From Pseudomonas fluorescens HK44 (GTDB taxonomy: Bacteria > Pseudomonadota > Gammaproteobacteria > Pseudomonadales > Pseudomonadaceae): DNA of 64,000 nt. The stretch spans positions 152,495-216,494 of the forward strand of contig NZ_AFOY02000018.1 of NCBI RefSeq assembly GCF_000217955.3, given 5' to 3'. Position numbers and translations under genes: made by a program. The notes below the pieces were generated by a model, which was given only the letters and a program-made list of their open reading frames with translations, did no database searches and was not told the DNA's origin. Of this stretch, positions 18,500-27,341 are shown in pieces (positions within the stretch are counted from its first letter, which is position 1; every line of letters starts with the position of its first letter).

Positions 18500-19491
18500 A
18501 TGAACAAAGTAGCTATTGCCGCCATCGATCTGGGAAAACACTCTTTCCATCTACACGCGCAAGATGATCGTGGTCATGAGCTTTACCGCAAAAAGTTTAC
18601 TCGTGCGGCGCTCATGCAGCACCTGATGAATCTCGAACCCTGCACCGTTGTGATGGAAGCCTGCGGCGGAGCCCACTTCATGGCGCAGGAGGTCGCGAAG
18701 CTGGGACATACGCCCAAGCTCATTGCCCCGCATCTCGTACGCCCTTACGTGAAAAGCAACAAAAACGACTTCGCTGATGCCGAGCGATCTGCGAGGCGGC
18801 GACTCGTCCAACAATGCGCTTTGTACACCCCAAAACCCAGGCTCAGCAGCTGCTGGCCATGCTCAACTCGACACGCGATTCGTTCATCAAAGAGCGCACC
18901 GCGACCGTCAATCGGATTCACGCAGCGCTTTTGGAGGTCGGCGTCAGTCTGGCCACAGGCTTCAAGCCCATCAAAGAACTGCCCGCTCGGCTTGAAGCGA
19001 GTTCAATTCCTGTGCCCATCAAAAAACTTCTGACGAGGTTGCAGGAGCACTTCACCTATCTGGATGGGCAGATCAAGACGCTGGACAAGGAAGTGGAATG
19101 CCAGGCCGCCGAAGATGATCTGGCGGCTCGTTTGATGACCATGCCCTGCGTAGGCCCGATCACCTCCAGCGTCCTGGCTGCCGAATTGGGCGATGGCAAG
19201 CAGTTCAAATGCGGCCGAGGCTATTCGGCCTCAATCGGGCTGATACCCAAACAGCATTCTACGGGCGGCAAGACCGTCCTGCTGGGCATCAGCAAGCGAG
19301 GTGATCGCAACCAGCGGCGCCTGCTTGTCCAATGTGCCCGTGTTTACCTGATGCAACTGGACCGACAGAAAGGCTGGCTGGCGGACTGGGTCCGGCAGCT
19401 ATTGGCCCACCATCACTCCAACCATGTGGTCTGCGCGCTGGCCAACAAGCTGGCAAGGATCGCCTGGGCGATTGCTGGCCCACCACACTGA
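18500..19491 (+). pseudogene. IS110-family transposase, frameshifted
   Basis: The N-terminal half shows the DEDD/RuvC-like start 'IAAIDLGKHSFHLHAQDD', 'VVMEACGGAHFMAQE' and 'KNDFADAE'; the C-terminal half shows the Tnp20 region 'LMTMPCVGPITSSVLAAELGD' minus its last residue, 'YSASIGLIPKQHSTGGK' and 'GNQRRL'-like 'GDRNQRRLLVQ'. The halves are in different frames; restoring one G near 18784 (GAGCG to GAGGCG) gives one 330-residue protein. The loss has the same context as the frameshift in the aldo/keto reductase. The element may be inactive, or the assembly wrong here. Confidence 0.85.
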
Positions 19492-19757
19492 ATTTGATGC
19501 AGGGCCAACCGCGATGAACGCCTGACCCTGCTGTCACCCGAGCACCACCCACCTGGTTTTGCGATGCTGGATAACAGATGACGTGAACGGCTAACCGGCC
19601 TGACGACAACCCTGAGCTCCCACACGGCTGAAAGGCCGTTCGAATAATTAGGATCGTTAGGCATCGATTCTCATCGAGGCGCGGGGTTGCCACCCCACAC
19701 AGACGCCGGATAGATGAAAGCAAGCCAAACACGCATCAAAAACAGTATTGCAGAAAA
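19492..19757 (+). ncRNA. Possible guide-RNA region of the IS1111-type element
   Basis: 266 bases between the transposase stop and the right inverted repeat contain no gene. Several short stems can form, for example around CTCCCACACGGCTGAAAGGC. IS1111-group elements are known to encode a structured guide RNA beside the right end. No specific fold could be established by eye, so this is a location-based proposal only. Confidence 0.3.
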
Positions 19758-19772
19758 GGGGGTAACCATAGA

Positions 19773-19798
19773 TGTGGGAGCTTGCTCACGATGAGGCC
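19773..19798. repeat. REP unit right of the IS110-type element
   Basis: TGTGGGAGCTTGCTCACGAT followed by GAGGCC, opposite in orientation to the REP at 18353. Confidence 0.7.
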
Positions 19799-19817
19799 AG
19801 CAAGCCCGCTAAAAATT

Positions 19818-20831
19818 TTAGAGTTTTGCCGCAGCCAACTTAGGCGCCACCCAATCGCTTACCTTGAACGCCTTGCGAATCAGCTTCTGCTGCGAAGCCA
19901 AATCCACCGCATCCTGTAATTTACCCAGGAACACCGGGTCCAGGGTCGAGGGGAAAACTTCGCTCAATTTCTGGTCCTTCAAATCCTGGGTAAGAATCAC
20001 CGGCGGGTAACTCGCCAGCCCTGACACCAACTGAATGTACGCTTCCTTGTTGCTGTCCTGGGTCAGCCATTGCACCGCCTGCTGCTGGGCCTTGAGCAAT
20101 TTCGCCACCACCTCCGGGTGCTCGTCCACGAACTTTCCATTGCCCACCAAGACGGCCTGGACACTGCCTGCGCCCCCCAGGTCCTTGGTGGTCAACGGCA
20201 ACTCGGCCAGGCCTTTGGCTTGCAATGCCGTCAAGTTGGAACCGCCCCACGATGCGTCAATTTGCTTGGCAGCGAGGGCCGCAACCGCTCCGTTGAAATC
20301 CAGGTTGATGATCTTCAGGTCTTTCTCGCTCAGACCCTGGCTGGCCAGCGCCGCATCGAAAGACAGCTGGCTGGCGGTGCCACGAAAGATCGCCACGCGC
20401 TTGCCCTTGAGGTCCTGCAGGGTCTTGATCCCCGAGCCCGGCACCACGCCGAGGTAATGCTTCACCCCGCGCGCCGAGGCACTCAACACCCGCGTATCCA
20501 GGCCATTGGATTTGCCGATGATCGCCGCCAGGTCGCCGAGGTACGCCAGATCGACTTGATCGTTGGCAAAGGCTTCGTTGATCACCGGGCCTGCGCCTTT
20601 GAAGAAATTCCACTGAATCTTGATGCCCTGATCGGCAAAGGCCTTTTCGTAAATCTGTTGGTCGCGCAACACGTCCACCACGCCGCCTGCGCTGTGTTGA
20701 GTGCCAGCGCTGAGGTCTGGTACGGCGATGCGGATTTCCTTGAGTTCAGCGGCCTGGGCGGTGAACGCCAGCAAGCCCACCAGAGCCGGTACGGCGAACA
20801 GACTGAGGACATGTTTGAAGGGGATGCTCAT
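19818..20831 (-). CDS. atsR: Sulfate-ester ABC transporter substrate-binding protein (AtsR-like)
   Basis: 337 residues from the ATG at 20831, with a signal peptide ending 'AFTAQAAE' for export to the periplasm. It is of the NitT/TauT/SsuA binding-protein type: 'LKEIRIAVPDLSAGTQHSAG', 'KGAGPVINEAFANDQVDLAYLGD', 'LKGKRVAIFRGTASQLSFD'. It is divergent from the permease/ATPase/sulfatase operon; the order SBP, permease, ATPase, sulfatase corresponds to the atsRBC-atsA cluster known in Pseudomonas for sulfate-ester use. The symbol rests on this synteny as well as family. Confidence 0.85.
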   Translation of the reverse strand: MSIPFKHVLSLFAVPALVGLLAFTAQAAELKEIRIAVPDLSAGTQHSAGGVVDVLRDQQIYEKAFADQGIKIQWNFFKGAGPVINEAFANDQVDLAYLGDLAAIIGKSNGLDTRVLSASARGVKHYLGVVPGSGIKTLQDLKGKRVAIFRGTASQLSFDAALASQGLSEKDLKIINLDFNGAVAALAAKQIDASWGGSNLTALQAKGLAELPLTTKDLGGAGSVQAVLVGNGKFVDEHPEVVAKLLKAQQQAVQWLTQDSNKEAYIQLVSGLASYPPVILTQDLKDQKLSEVFPSTLDPVFLGKLQDAVDLASQQKLIRKAFKVSDWVAPKLAAAKL

Positions 20832-21187
20832 GAGTACGGCTCCTGATAACGGCGTTGAAGATCTGAAAGTAGGCTGAATCGTGACCTTCACTTAAATACT
20901 ATAAATTCACACATTTATATCTTTTAGAACTAAGCGAGCAAGTACGGGGCGCCTGGAGCGATATGCATGACCAGCATGGAAAATATTCTTCGAATGCATT
21001 GGATGTGTATTGCCTGGAGGCCTTAAATGGTCTCACTTATCTCTCAATAGCATTAATGTATATTTTTATATAACCGTTTTAGTGTTCTTGAAATCGCCAA
21101 GATCGCTGCCTTCGGAAGCTCCTACATGGCCGCGATCTTTTGATCTTGATTCCCGAACCGCGAAAAACCCGACAACGGAGGTCGCCC
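20832..21187. promoter_or_regulatory. atsR-atsB divergent control region
   Basis: 356 bases without a gene, AT-rich around 20888-20930 and 21040-21085. It contains the LysR-type motif at 20993-21010 and an extra ATATGCAT at 20961-20968. The divergent genes would allow a single regulator to control uptake and hydrolysis. Confidence 0.5.
20993..21010. promoter_or_regulatory. Candidate LysR operator, second copy
   Basis: AATGCATTGGATGTGTAT matches the reverse complement of the site at 13400-13417 at 16 of 18 positions. Confidence 0.45.
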
Positions 21188-22786
21188 ATGGCCCGTGTAT
21201 CCCTAATCAGCCTGCCGCTGGCCGCGCCACCGCTCAACGGTCGGCGGCTATGGCCAACACTGAGCCAACGACTCTTGCCCTGGCTGCTGCCACTCAGCCT
21301 GTTTGCACTGTGGTGGCTGGCCAGCCGCAATCACTGGATGAGTGAACAAATCCTGCCGGCACCATCACTGGTTTGGAACAGTGCGGTGGAGCTCGCACTC
21401 GGCGAGTTGTGGAGCCATTTGTGGATCAGTCTGCAACGCCTGTTCTGGGGGCTGCTTACAGGGATCACCGCGGGTGCGATATTGGGCGTGGCGCTGGGTT
21501 TCAGCCGCACGCTCGAACGCCTGGTATTCCCGACATTCGCCGGTTTGGCGCAAGTCCCGACACTGGCGTGGATTCCACTGTTCATGGTGTTTTTCGGCAT
21601 CGGCGAAGTGTTGAAACTGGTGGTGCTGTTCAAGGCCATCGTGGTGCCGGTGACCCTGCACACGTTGGTAGGCGTGCGTGATGCGCAACCCAAGCTACGT
21701 GAAGCCGCTGCGGTGCTGCGCCTGCCGCCACGATTGCTGATTCGCCGACTGGTGTTGCCCGCCGCATTGCCGGCCTTCATGGCCGGCGTTCGCCTGGCCC
21801 TGGCCGCTGGCTGGACCTCATTGCTCGCCGTCGAACTGCTCGCCTCCAGCGAAGGCATCGGTTACTTGATGGTCTGGGCGCGACAGTTGTTCATGCTCGA
21901 TATCGTGTTCGTGTGCATCGTCGTGATCGGTTTGTTCGGCGTGGTCATGGATCGTGGTATCGGCCTGCTGGACAAAAAACTGGTGCACTGGCCGCATCCC
22001 GCCACCGCCGAAATCCGCCGTGGCCCTAAGTATCAGAGTTGGCAGCGCCTGCAACCCTGGTTGCTGCCGTTGGCGTTACTACTGCTGTGGCAATGGGCAA
22101 CGAACCGGCAATGGGTCGATGCCAACATTCTGGTCAGCCCGCTGACGGTGCTGAACACCACCTGGAACGGCCTGCTCAACGGCACGCTGATCAGCGGCAT
22201 GGCCCTGAGCCTGGGTCGCACCCTTGGCGGTCTGTTGCTCGGCGGTGGCCTCGGCTTTGCCCTGGGCTTGTTGCTGGGACTGTCAGGAACCTGCGAACGC
22301 GTACTCGGCCCGCCCCTCGCCGCGCTGCGGCAGATCGCGATTTTCGCCTGGGTGCCGCTGCTCACGGCATGGTTCGGCTTGGGGGAACTGGCCAAATGGG
22401 TATTCGTCGCCCTCGCCGCATTTTTCCCATTGTTCATCGCCACCCAACGCAGCGTCGCCAACCTCTCGCCGCAACTGAACGAGGCCGCACAAGTGCTGCG
22501 CCTGAATCTCCGGCAACGCCTGCGCCGACTGGTGCTGCCGGGCGCCGCGCCAGGAATTTTCGCCGGGCTCAGGCTGAGCCTGATCTACGCCTGGCTTGGC
22601 ACCATCGGCGCAGAATATTTCATGCCGTCCAACGGCGGCATCGGCAGCCAGATGATCGGCGCCCAACAACTGCTGCGCATGGACCTGATCATGGCCGGCA
22701 TGTTGCTGGTCGGCCTCACCGGCGCCCTGCTCAACCTCATTGGCCAACGCCTGGAAATCCGCGCCACCCGCTGGAGACACGCATGA
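21188..22786 (+). CDS. atsB: Fused double permease of the sulfate-ester ABC transporter
   Basis: 532 residues from the ATG at 21188, preceded by GGAGG. It contains two concatenated inner-membrane BPD permease domains. Each has a cytoplasmic EAA loop: 'EAAAVLRLPPRLLIRRLVLP' near 177 and 'EAAQVLRLNLRQRLRRLVLP' near 433, each followed by 'F.AG.RL.L...W'. About 10-12 membrane helices are expected. Most relatives (SsuC, TauC) are single-domain proteins that dimerise; this one carries both halves. Its stop overlaps the atsC start by ATGA. Confidence 0.88.
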   Translation: MARVSLISLPLAAPPLNGRRLWPTLSQRLLPWLLPLSLFALWWLASRNHWMSEQILPAPSLVWNSAVELALGELWSHLWISLQRLFWGLLTGITAGAILGVALGFSRTLERLVFPTFAGLAQVPTLAWIPLFMVFFGIGEVLKLVVLFKAIVVPVTLHTLVGVRDAQPKLREAAAVLRLPPRLLIRRLVLPAALPAFMAGVRLALAAGWTSLLAVELLASSEGIGYLMVWARQLFMLDIVFVCIVVIGLFGVVMDRGIGLLDKKLVHWPHPATAEIRRGPKYQSWQRLQPWLLPLALLLLWQWATNRQWVDANILVSPLTVLNTTWNGLLNGTLISGMALSLGRTLGGLLLGGGLGFALGLLLGLSGTCERVLGPPLAALRQIAIFAWVPLLTAWFGLGELAKWVFVALAAFFPLFIATQRSVANLSPQLNEAAQVLRLNLRQRLRRLVLPGAAPGIFAGLRLSLIYAWLGTIGAEYFMPSNGGIGSQMIGAQQLLRMDLIMAGMLLVGLTGALLNLIGQRLEIRATRWRHA

Positions 22787-23598
22787 ACGCACCGATCGTC
22801 AGCTTCAATCACGTAGGCAAATCCTTCGACGTCGACGGCTTCGAACTGGAGGCCATTCGAGAATTCAACCTGGACATTGCCGAGGGTGAATTCGTCGCGA
22901 TTGTCGGCTCCAGCGGCTGTGGAAAATCCACTTTGCTGCGGCTGCTGGTGGGCCTGGATACGCAGTTTCGCGGGCAGATCAGCGTCGACGGTAAAGCCGT
23001 CACCGGCATCGGCGGCGAACGCGGCATCGTCTTTCAGGAGCACCGTTTGTTTCCCTGGCTGACGGTGGCTGACAACATCGGCCTGGGCCTGATCAACGAG
23101 TCACTGAGCGCTGATGAAAAGCAAAAACGCATCAGTGATTTCATCGATCTGGTGGGCCTGCGCGACTTCAGCCGCGCCTATCCACATCAGCTCTCCGGCG
23201 GCATGGCGCAACGGGTGGCGATCGCTCGCGGGCTGGTGGCCAGCCCGCGGATTCTGCTGCTGGACGAACCCTTCGGCGCCCTCGATGCCCTGACCCGCCA
23301 ACAGATGCAGGACGAACTGCTGGCGATCCGCGCTAGGGCAAAAATCACCACGATCCTGGTCACCCACGATGTCGAGGAAGCGATCTTCCTCGCCGATCGC
23401 GTGGTGGTGATGGAGCCGCGTCCCGGGCGCATCAAGCAAGTGGTCGACATCGCCCTGCCCCATCCGCGCCAGCGCAGCAGTTTCGACTTCCACCGGCTGC
23501 GCGAAGAACTGCTGCACGAACTCACCAGCGACGACCACTACCAACCGCCTGTACCGGTGCAGGTACGTGATTTGCCACTGTCTTTCATTGCCTGCTGA
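22783..23598 (+). CDS. atsC: ABC transporter ATPase for sulfate esters
   Basis: 271 residues with Walker A 'GSSGCGKST', Q-loop 'GIVFQEHRLFPWLTV', signature 'LSGGMAQRVAIARGL', Walker B 'RILLLDEPFGALD' and H-loop 'ILVTHDVEEA'. It is of the SsuB/TauB/NrtD group. It overlaps atsB by 4 bp and is followed by atsA after 14 bp, forming one operon. It powers uptake through AtsB with the periplasmic AtsR. Confidence 0.93.
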   Translation: MNAPIVSFNHVGKSFDVDGFELEAIREFNLDIAEGEFVAIVGSSGCGKSTLLRLLVGLDTQFRGQISVDGKAVTGIGGERGIVFQEHRLFPWLTVADNIGLGLINESLSADEKQKRISDFIDLVGLRDFSRAYPHQLSGGMAQRVAIARGLVASPRILLLDEPFGALDALTRQQMQDELLAIRARAKITTILVTHDVEEAIFLADRVVVMEPRPGRIKQVVDIALPHPRQRSSFDFHRLREELLHELTSDDHYQPPVPVQVRDLPLSFIAC

Positions 23599-23612
23599 AC
23601 AGGAGATTCTTG

Positions 23613-25223
23613 ATGCCGCAACGTCCCAACTTTCTGGTGATCCTGGCCGATGACCTGGGCTTTTCCGATATCGGCGCATTCGGAGGCGAGATCGCCACGC
23701 CGAACCTGGACGCCCTGGCCAACAACGGCCTGCGCCTGACCGATTTCCACACCGCGCCCACCTGCTCGCCGACCCGCTCGATGCTGCTGACCGGCACCGA
23801 TCACCACATCGCCGGCATCGGCACCATGGCCGAAGCATTGACACCGGAACTGATCGGCAAACCCGGTTACGAGGGGTATCTGAACGACCGCGTCGTGGCC
23901 TTGCCAGAGCTGCTGCGCGAGGCCGGTTATCAGACGTTGATGAGCGGCAAATGGCATCTGGGCCTGACCGCGGAGCTGGCGCCCCATGCCCGCGGTTTCG
24001 AGCGTTCGTTCTCGCTACTGCCGGGCGCCGCCAACCATTACGGCTTCGAGCCGACCTACGACGAACACACCCCGGGCCTGCTGAAATCCACTCCGGCGCT
24101 GTACATCGAAGACGATCAGTTCATCGATGAACTGCCGAAGGATTTCTATTCCTCCGATGCCTTCGGCGACAAGCTGCTGCAGTACCTAAAGGAGCGCGAT
24201 CAGACCCGGCCGTTCTTTGCTTATCTGCCGTTTTCCGCGCCGCATTGGCCGTTGCAAGCGCCTGCCGATGTGGTCGAGAAATATCGCGGCCGGTATGACG
24301 CAGGTCCCGAAGTGCTGCGCCTGGAGCGCCTGGAAAAACTCAAGGCCCTGGGGCTGATCGACGCTGATGTAGAGCCGCATCCACTGATCCAGCTCAGTGC
24401 CCAATGGGACGCCTTGAGCGACGAACAACGGCAGATTTCCGCACGGGCCATGGAGGTGTATGCGGCGATGGTCGAGCGTATGGACTGGAACATCGGTCGC
24501 GTCGTCGACTACCTGCGCAATCAGGGGCAACTGGACAACACTTTCATCCTGTTCATGTCCGACAACGGCGCCGAAGGTGCGCTGTTGGAGGCCTTCCCGA
24601 AATTCGGTCCGCAGTTGCTGACCTACCTCAATCAGCATTACGACAACAGCCTGGATAATATCGGCCGCGCCAACTCCTACGTTTGGTACGGACCGAACTG
24701 GGCGCAAACGGCGACTGCGCCTTCACGACTATTCAAGGCATTCACCACCGAAGGCGGTATTCGGGTGCCAGCGCTGGTGCACTACCCGCAACTTCCGCTC
24801 AAGGGACAGATCAGCCATGGGTTTGGCACCGTGATGGACATCACGCCAACCATTCTTGACCTCGCCGGGGTACGTCATCCAGGCAAGCAGTGGCGCGGCA
24901 AGGAAGTGGCAGAATTGCGTGGGAAGTCGTGGCTAGGGTTTCTGTCCGGCGAAACGGCGCAGGTGCATGACGAACACACCGTCACCGGTTGGGAGCTGTT
25001 TGGACGACGAGCGATTCGTCAGGGGCAATGGAAAGCAGTTTACATCCCGGGGCCGGTGGGGCCGGCGACTTGGCAGCTTTATGATTTGGGAAGCGATCCG
25101 GGCGAGATTCATGATTTGGCATTGAGCCAACCCGAGAAGCTCAACCTGCTGATTGAGCATTGGCAGCAATATGTGGCTGAGACCGGGGTGATTTTGAGTA
25201 AGTCACCGTATCAGCCGGATTGA
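23613..25223 (+). CDS. atsA: Arylsulfatase
   Basis: 536 residues with AGGAG upstream of the ATG at 23613. It begins with metal-binding 'ILADDLGFSDIGAFGGE' (Asp13, Asp14). The formylglycine motif C-S-P-T-R at residues 51-55 is followed by 'SMLLTG', the full type I sulfatase signature. 'SGKWHLGL', 'FMSDNGAEG' and 'KAFTTEGGIRVP' supply the remaining active-site residues. It hydrolyses aryl sulfates to phenol and sulfate, and its length matches Pseudomonas AtsA. No signal peptide is present, consistent with cytosolic action after ABC import. Confidence 0.95.
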   Translation: MPQRPNFLVILADDLGFSDIGAFGGEIATPNLDALANNGLRLTDFHTAPTCSPTRSMLLTGTDHHIAGIGTMAEALTPELIGKPGYEGYLNDRVVALPELLREAGYQTLMSGKWHLGLTAELAPHARGFERSFSLLPGAANHYGFEPTYDEHTPGLLKSTPALYIEDDQFIDELPKDFYSSDAFGDKLLQYLKERDQTRPFFAYLPFSAPHWPLQAPADVVEKYRGRYDAGPEVLRLERLEKLKALGLIDADVEPHPLIQLSAQWDALSDEQRQISARAMEVYAAMVERMDWNIGRVVDYLRNQGQLDNTFILFMSDNGAEGALLEAFPKFGPQLLTYLNQHYDNSLDNIGRANSYVWYGPNWAQTATAPSRLFKAFTTEGGIRVPALVHYPQLPLKGQISHGFGTVMDITPTILDLAGVRHPGKQWRGKEVAELRGKSWLGFLSGETAQVHDEHTVTGWELFGRRAIRQGQWKAVYIPGPVGPATWQLYDLGSDPGEIHDLALSQPEKLNLLIEHWQQYVAETGVILSKSPYQPD

Positions 25224-25302
25224 TTTTTTTTGACCTCAAGAGCTGTGCCGCTACGAACCGACCAAGGCCAAGCGTGGCGGATGGTAAAAGCCACATAAAA
25301 AT

Positions 25303-25327
25303 TCCCGCCAATCGGCGGGACTTTTTT
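25303..25327 (+). terminator. Terminator of the atsBCA operon
   Basis: TCCCGCC and GGCGGGA stem with a 4-base loop followed by CTTTTTT, 80 bases after the atsA stop. Confidence 0.9.
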
Positions 25328-25751
25328 GCCGGACATTAGTGCGGAGACCTTAATTCAAATTACCGTATTAAAATAACTTAAAAAAAGGCCCGTTTTAAGG
25401 TCAGTTCTAACGGAGAACTCACTAAACAAAAGACATGCACGAGTAATCAACAGGTCTTTTCAACAACAATTCCAACGTTTCATCAATCACGTTCGTCCTA
25501 ACGCCTGGGTTCTCAGCGTGGCCGGTTTCATCATCATGGTTCCGGTTTACCTGACCCAGATCATTTCAGTACGTCCAATTCCTGGCCGGTTATTTGAACC
25601 GCCCACAAGATTCCTTTCTAACAACCCGGGTCGCTTTTTTGCCATTGCTACGCGGTTCTTCGAGCAGGTTCATTCAGCAGAGAACATCCACGCTGAAATA
25701 GATGACGACGAACAAGCGAGCCTGGACGGCTGCCTACTCACGAGTCGAGCG
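25328..25751 (+). other. AT-rich gap with a possible gene fragment
   Basis: 424 bases between the ats terminator and the island. From about 25443 to 25799 one frame stays open and encodes 'RPNAWVLSVAGFIIMVPVYL', one hydrophobic segment with proline-rich surroundings, but there is no credible ATG or Shine-Dalgarno for it. It may be the remnant of a membrane protein. The left part is AT-rich (for example near 25360-25390) and holds nothing identifiable. Confidence 0.35.
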
Positions 25752-26027
25752 TTAGATCAGCAATTCTCGGTTATTCCCCAATCGTTTCCAGATCAATAGA
25801 GCGGTGAGTCGATAGTAATACCGGGTAGCGTTGGAATGGTCTTTCAGGTGCTGAGTGAAAAACCAGCGCACATGCTTGAGCTGCCAGGTCCAGGGATTGT
25901 CTCGCTGCCATCGTTGTTGAATAGCCGCTTGCATGAGTCGGGCTTGCCGTAGGTGGCGTTGTTGTGTGAGCTTCGAGCCGCTCAGCACGCCGTTCAGGAA
26001 CAGTGTCATATCGAAGGGCTTGGTCAC
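25752..26027 (-). CDS. Small island protein, intact copy
   Basis: 91 residues starting at GTG 26027, overlapping by GTGA the stop of the integrase-domain gene. It has 'FDMTLFLNGVLSGSK', 'QRHLRQARLMQAAIQQRW', 'LKHVRWFFTQHL' and 'YYYRLTALLIWKRLG', matching the protein at 5794-6060. It is strongly basic, rich in aromatic residues and likely helical. No known domain was recognised. The conserved coupling to the integrase-domain gene at two loci suggests a joint function in element mobility. Confidence 0.65.
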   Translation of the reverse strand: MTKPFDMTLFLNGVLSGSKLTQQRHLRQARLMQAAIQQRWQRDNPWTWQLKHVRWFFTQHLKDHSNATRYYYRLTALLIWKRLGNNRELLI

Positions 26028-27004
26028 GCTCTGCCTCCAATGTAGGCACTCACCACGTCGATGCGGTTATGCCCCAACTCGTGGCTGATCTGCTGTCGTG
26101 CACGCTGATCGAGTGCTCGTTCCTTTCGATGAACACGACCGCCATTAACGGGTGCAGGGAAGCCCGTCAGTTGTTCATAGCGCTCACAGGCGTAAGCCGC
26201 TCGCAGTTCATGAAAGCCTTTCAATCCATGCTCATGCAGGATGTCCCGTGCCGGTCGCACAACTGCCTGCATAAAGTCTTTGTAGCTTTCGTCGGGCGCC
26301 AACAAATTCCGGCTGCCATTGGGTGAGGTCGCGCTGGCCCAATCTAGGGCATCGCGAACTTGATCCGTTACCGTAATCCAGCGCGGTGCCGAGGCCCCTG
26401 ATCGACCACCTTTGGTGCCATCCTGGATGTTGATCTTGCCCAGTTGCCGAACCTCACGTTGCAGTCGGGGCAGATCGGCCAGGATCGCTTCGCGCAGGCG
26501 CATACCAGTCTCACGGGCGAGTAGCACAATGGCACTCACCCTCGATTGCTGACGATCTGACAGCGCCCGTGCGATCAACTTGACCTGCGCCCGGTCTAGG
26601 CCTTGCGGAGCCTCACTACGCACGCTTGAGCGCTGCAAGCCCAGCGCCTTACTCGGACTCGGTATTTTGACGTACTGATCACCGCGCAGCGCGGCCATCG
26701 TTCGGTTCACGGTGGACAGTCGGTTCTGTGCGGTGGCAATGCCGACGTTGCCCTGATCAACCTGCTCCCGCACGTGGACGGCGTACCGCATGAGGATCTC
26801 GCGGTCTATCTGGCGCGCGTCGTTGACCCTCGGCCCTTCATCGGATCGACACCACTGAACGAATGACTGCCAGCGATCGCTATGGGCTTTGACGGTAGCA
26901 AAGTGGCCGTCGCCAAACAGATCTTTCAAGGCTTGCGGTCCGGCATAGCTGAGCTGGCGACCGAAGCCGAAATTGCGCCCAGCTCGCTTACCGACGCGAG
27001 CCAT
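26024..27004 (-). CDS. Integrase-domain (tyrosine recombinase-like) island protein
   Basis: 326 residues from the ATG at 27004. Tyrosine-recombinase residues are readable: Arg in 'ARETGMRLREAILADL', His-x-x-Arg in 'FHELRAAYACERYEQLTG', 'ISHELGHNRIDVVSAYIGG' with His and Tyr. The N-terminal half looks like a SAM-like arm domain ('HSDRWQSFVQWCRSDEGP', 'QNRLSTVNRTMAALRG'). It resembles 'integrase domain-containing' proteins found in integrative elements. Its first bases overlap the end of the gene upstream, and its stop overlaps the small protein gene, so it belongs to a tight cluster. Confidence 0.8.
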   Translation of the reverse strand: MARVGKRAGRNFGFGRQLSYAGPQALKDLFGDGHFATVKAHSDRWQSFVQWCRSDEGPRVNDARQIDREILMRYAVHVREQVDQGNVGIATAQNRLSTVNRTMAALRGDQYVKIPSPSKALGLQRSSVRSEAPQGLDRAQVKLIARALSDRQQSRVSAIVLLARETGMRLREAILADLPRLQREVRQLGKINIQDGTKGGRSGASAPRWITVTDQVRDALDWASATSPNGSRNLLAPDESYKDFMQAVVRPARDILHEHGLKGFHELRAAYACERYEQLTGFPAPVNGGRVHRKERALDQRARQQISHELGHNRIDVVSAYIGGRA

Positions 27005-27341
27005 TTTTCTGTTCCTGATCGACTGCCGCGAGCTCGCACAAAAGAGCTCGCCAGTGTGCACTCACAATAGCGAACTGGCCCCAATCAGTCGGGCGAAAAC
27101 ACAGCGTGTTGTCGGTGACGTAAAGATCCGCACCCTCCTCTTTCAACCATTGAATAATGGCTGTCGTAGAGGCGATAGCTTTATGGGTGGTAGCGACACT
27201 GGCGACAGCGGCGACAACCCTCGTCCTGCTTGGTTTTGAGCGTGGCGACAAAGTGGCGACAGTAGCGGCGACAAATCGCGCTTTGGGCTCCTTTTGACGC
27301 TGAGCCAGATGGTTGCGCAGCGCTTCATCAAGATTAAACAT
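26988..27341 (-). CDS. Hypothetical island protein
   Basis: 117 residues, Ala-rich and basic, with ATG at 27341. No family recognised. The middle has low-complexity 'RFVAATVATLSPRSKPSRT'; the end 'YVTDNTLCFRPTDWGQFAIV' looks like a folded beta segment. It overlaps the start of the integrase-domain gene by 17 bp and begins 7 bp inside the end of the DUF3987 remnant, so the genes are cotranscribed. Confidence 0.5.
   Translation of the reverse strand: MFNLDEALRNHLAQRQKEPKARFVAATVATLSPRSKPSRTRVVAAVASVATTHKAIASTTAIIQWLKEEGADLYVTDNTLCFRPTDWGQFAIVSAHWRALLCELAAVDQEQKNGSRR

Larger units (their letters stand above)
18430..19769 (+). mobile_element. IS110-family (IS1111-type) insertion sequence
   Basis: The transposase frame is flanked by subterminal inverted repeats: ATGGCTACCCCC at 18430-18441 and GGGGGTAACCAT at 19758-19769 (11 of 12 pair). 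Both flanks carry REP sequences, and IS110-type elements of pseudomonads often target REPs. A non-coding right end of about 266 bases follows the transposase, the place where IS1111 elements encode a guide (bridge/seek) RNA. Exact ends were not proven because this family makes little or no target duplication. Confidence 0.75.

Noticed and set aside
18770..18830. Programmed frameshift producing the IS110 transposase
   Set aside because: IS110 transposases are single-frame genes, and no slippery heptamer is present at the break; a one-base loss explains it better.
25443..25799. Intact small membrane-protein gene after the ats operon
   Set aside because: No acceptable start codon with a ribosome site, and its end overlaps the small island gene; kept only as a possible fragment.
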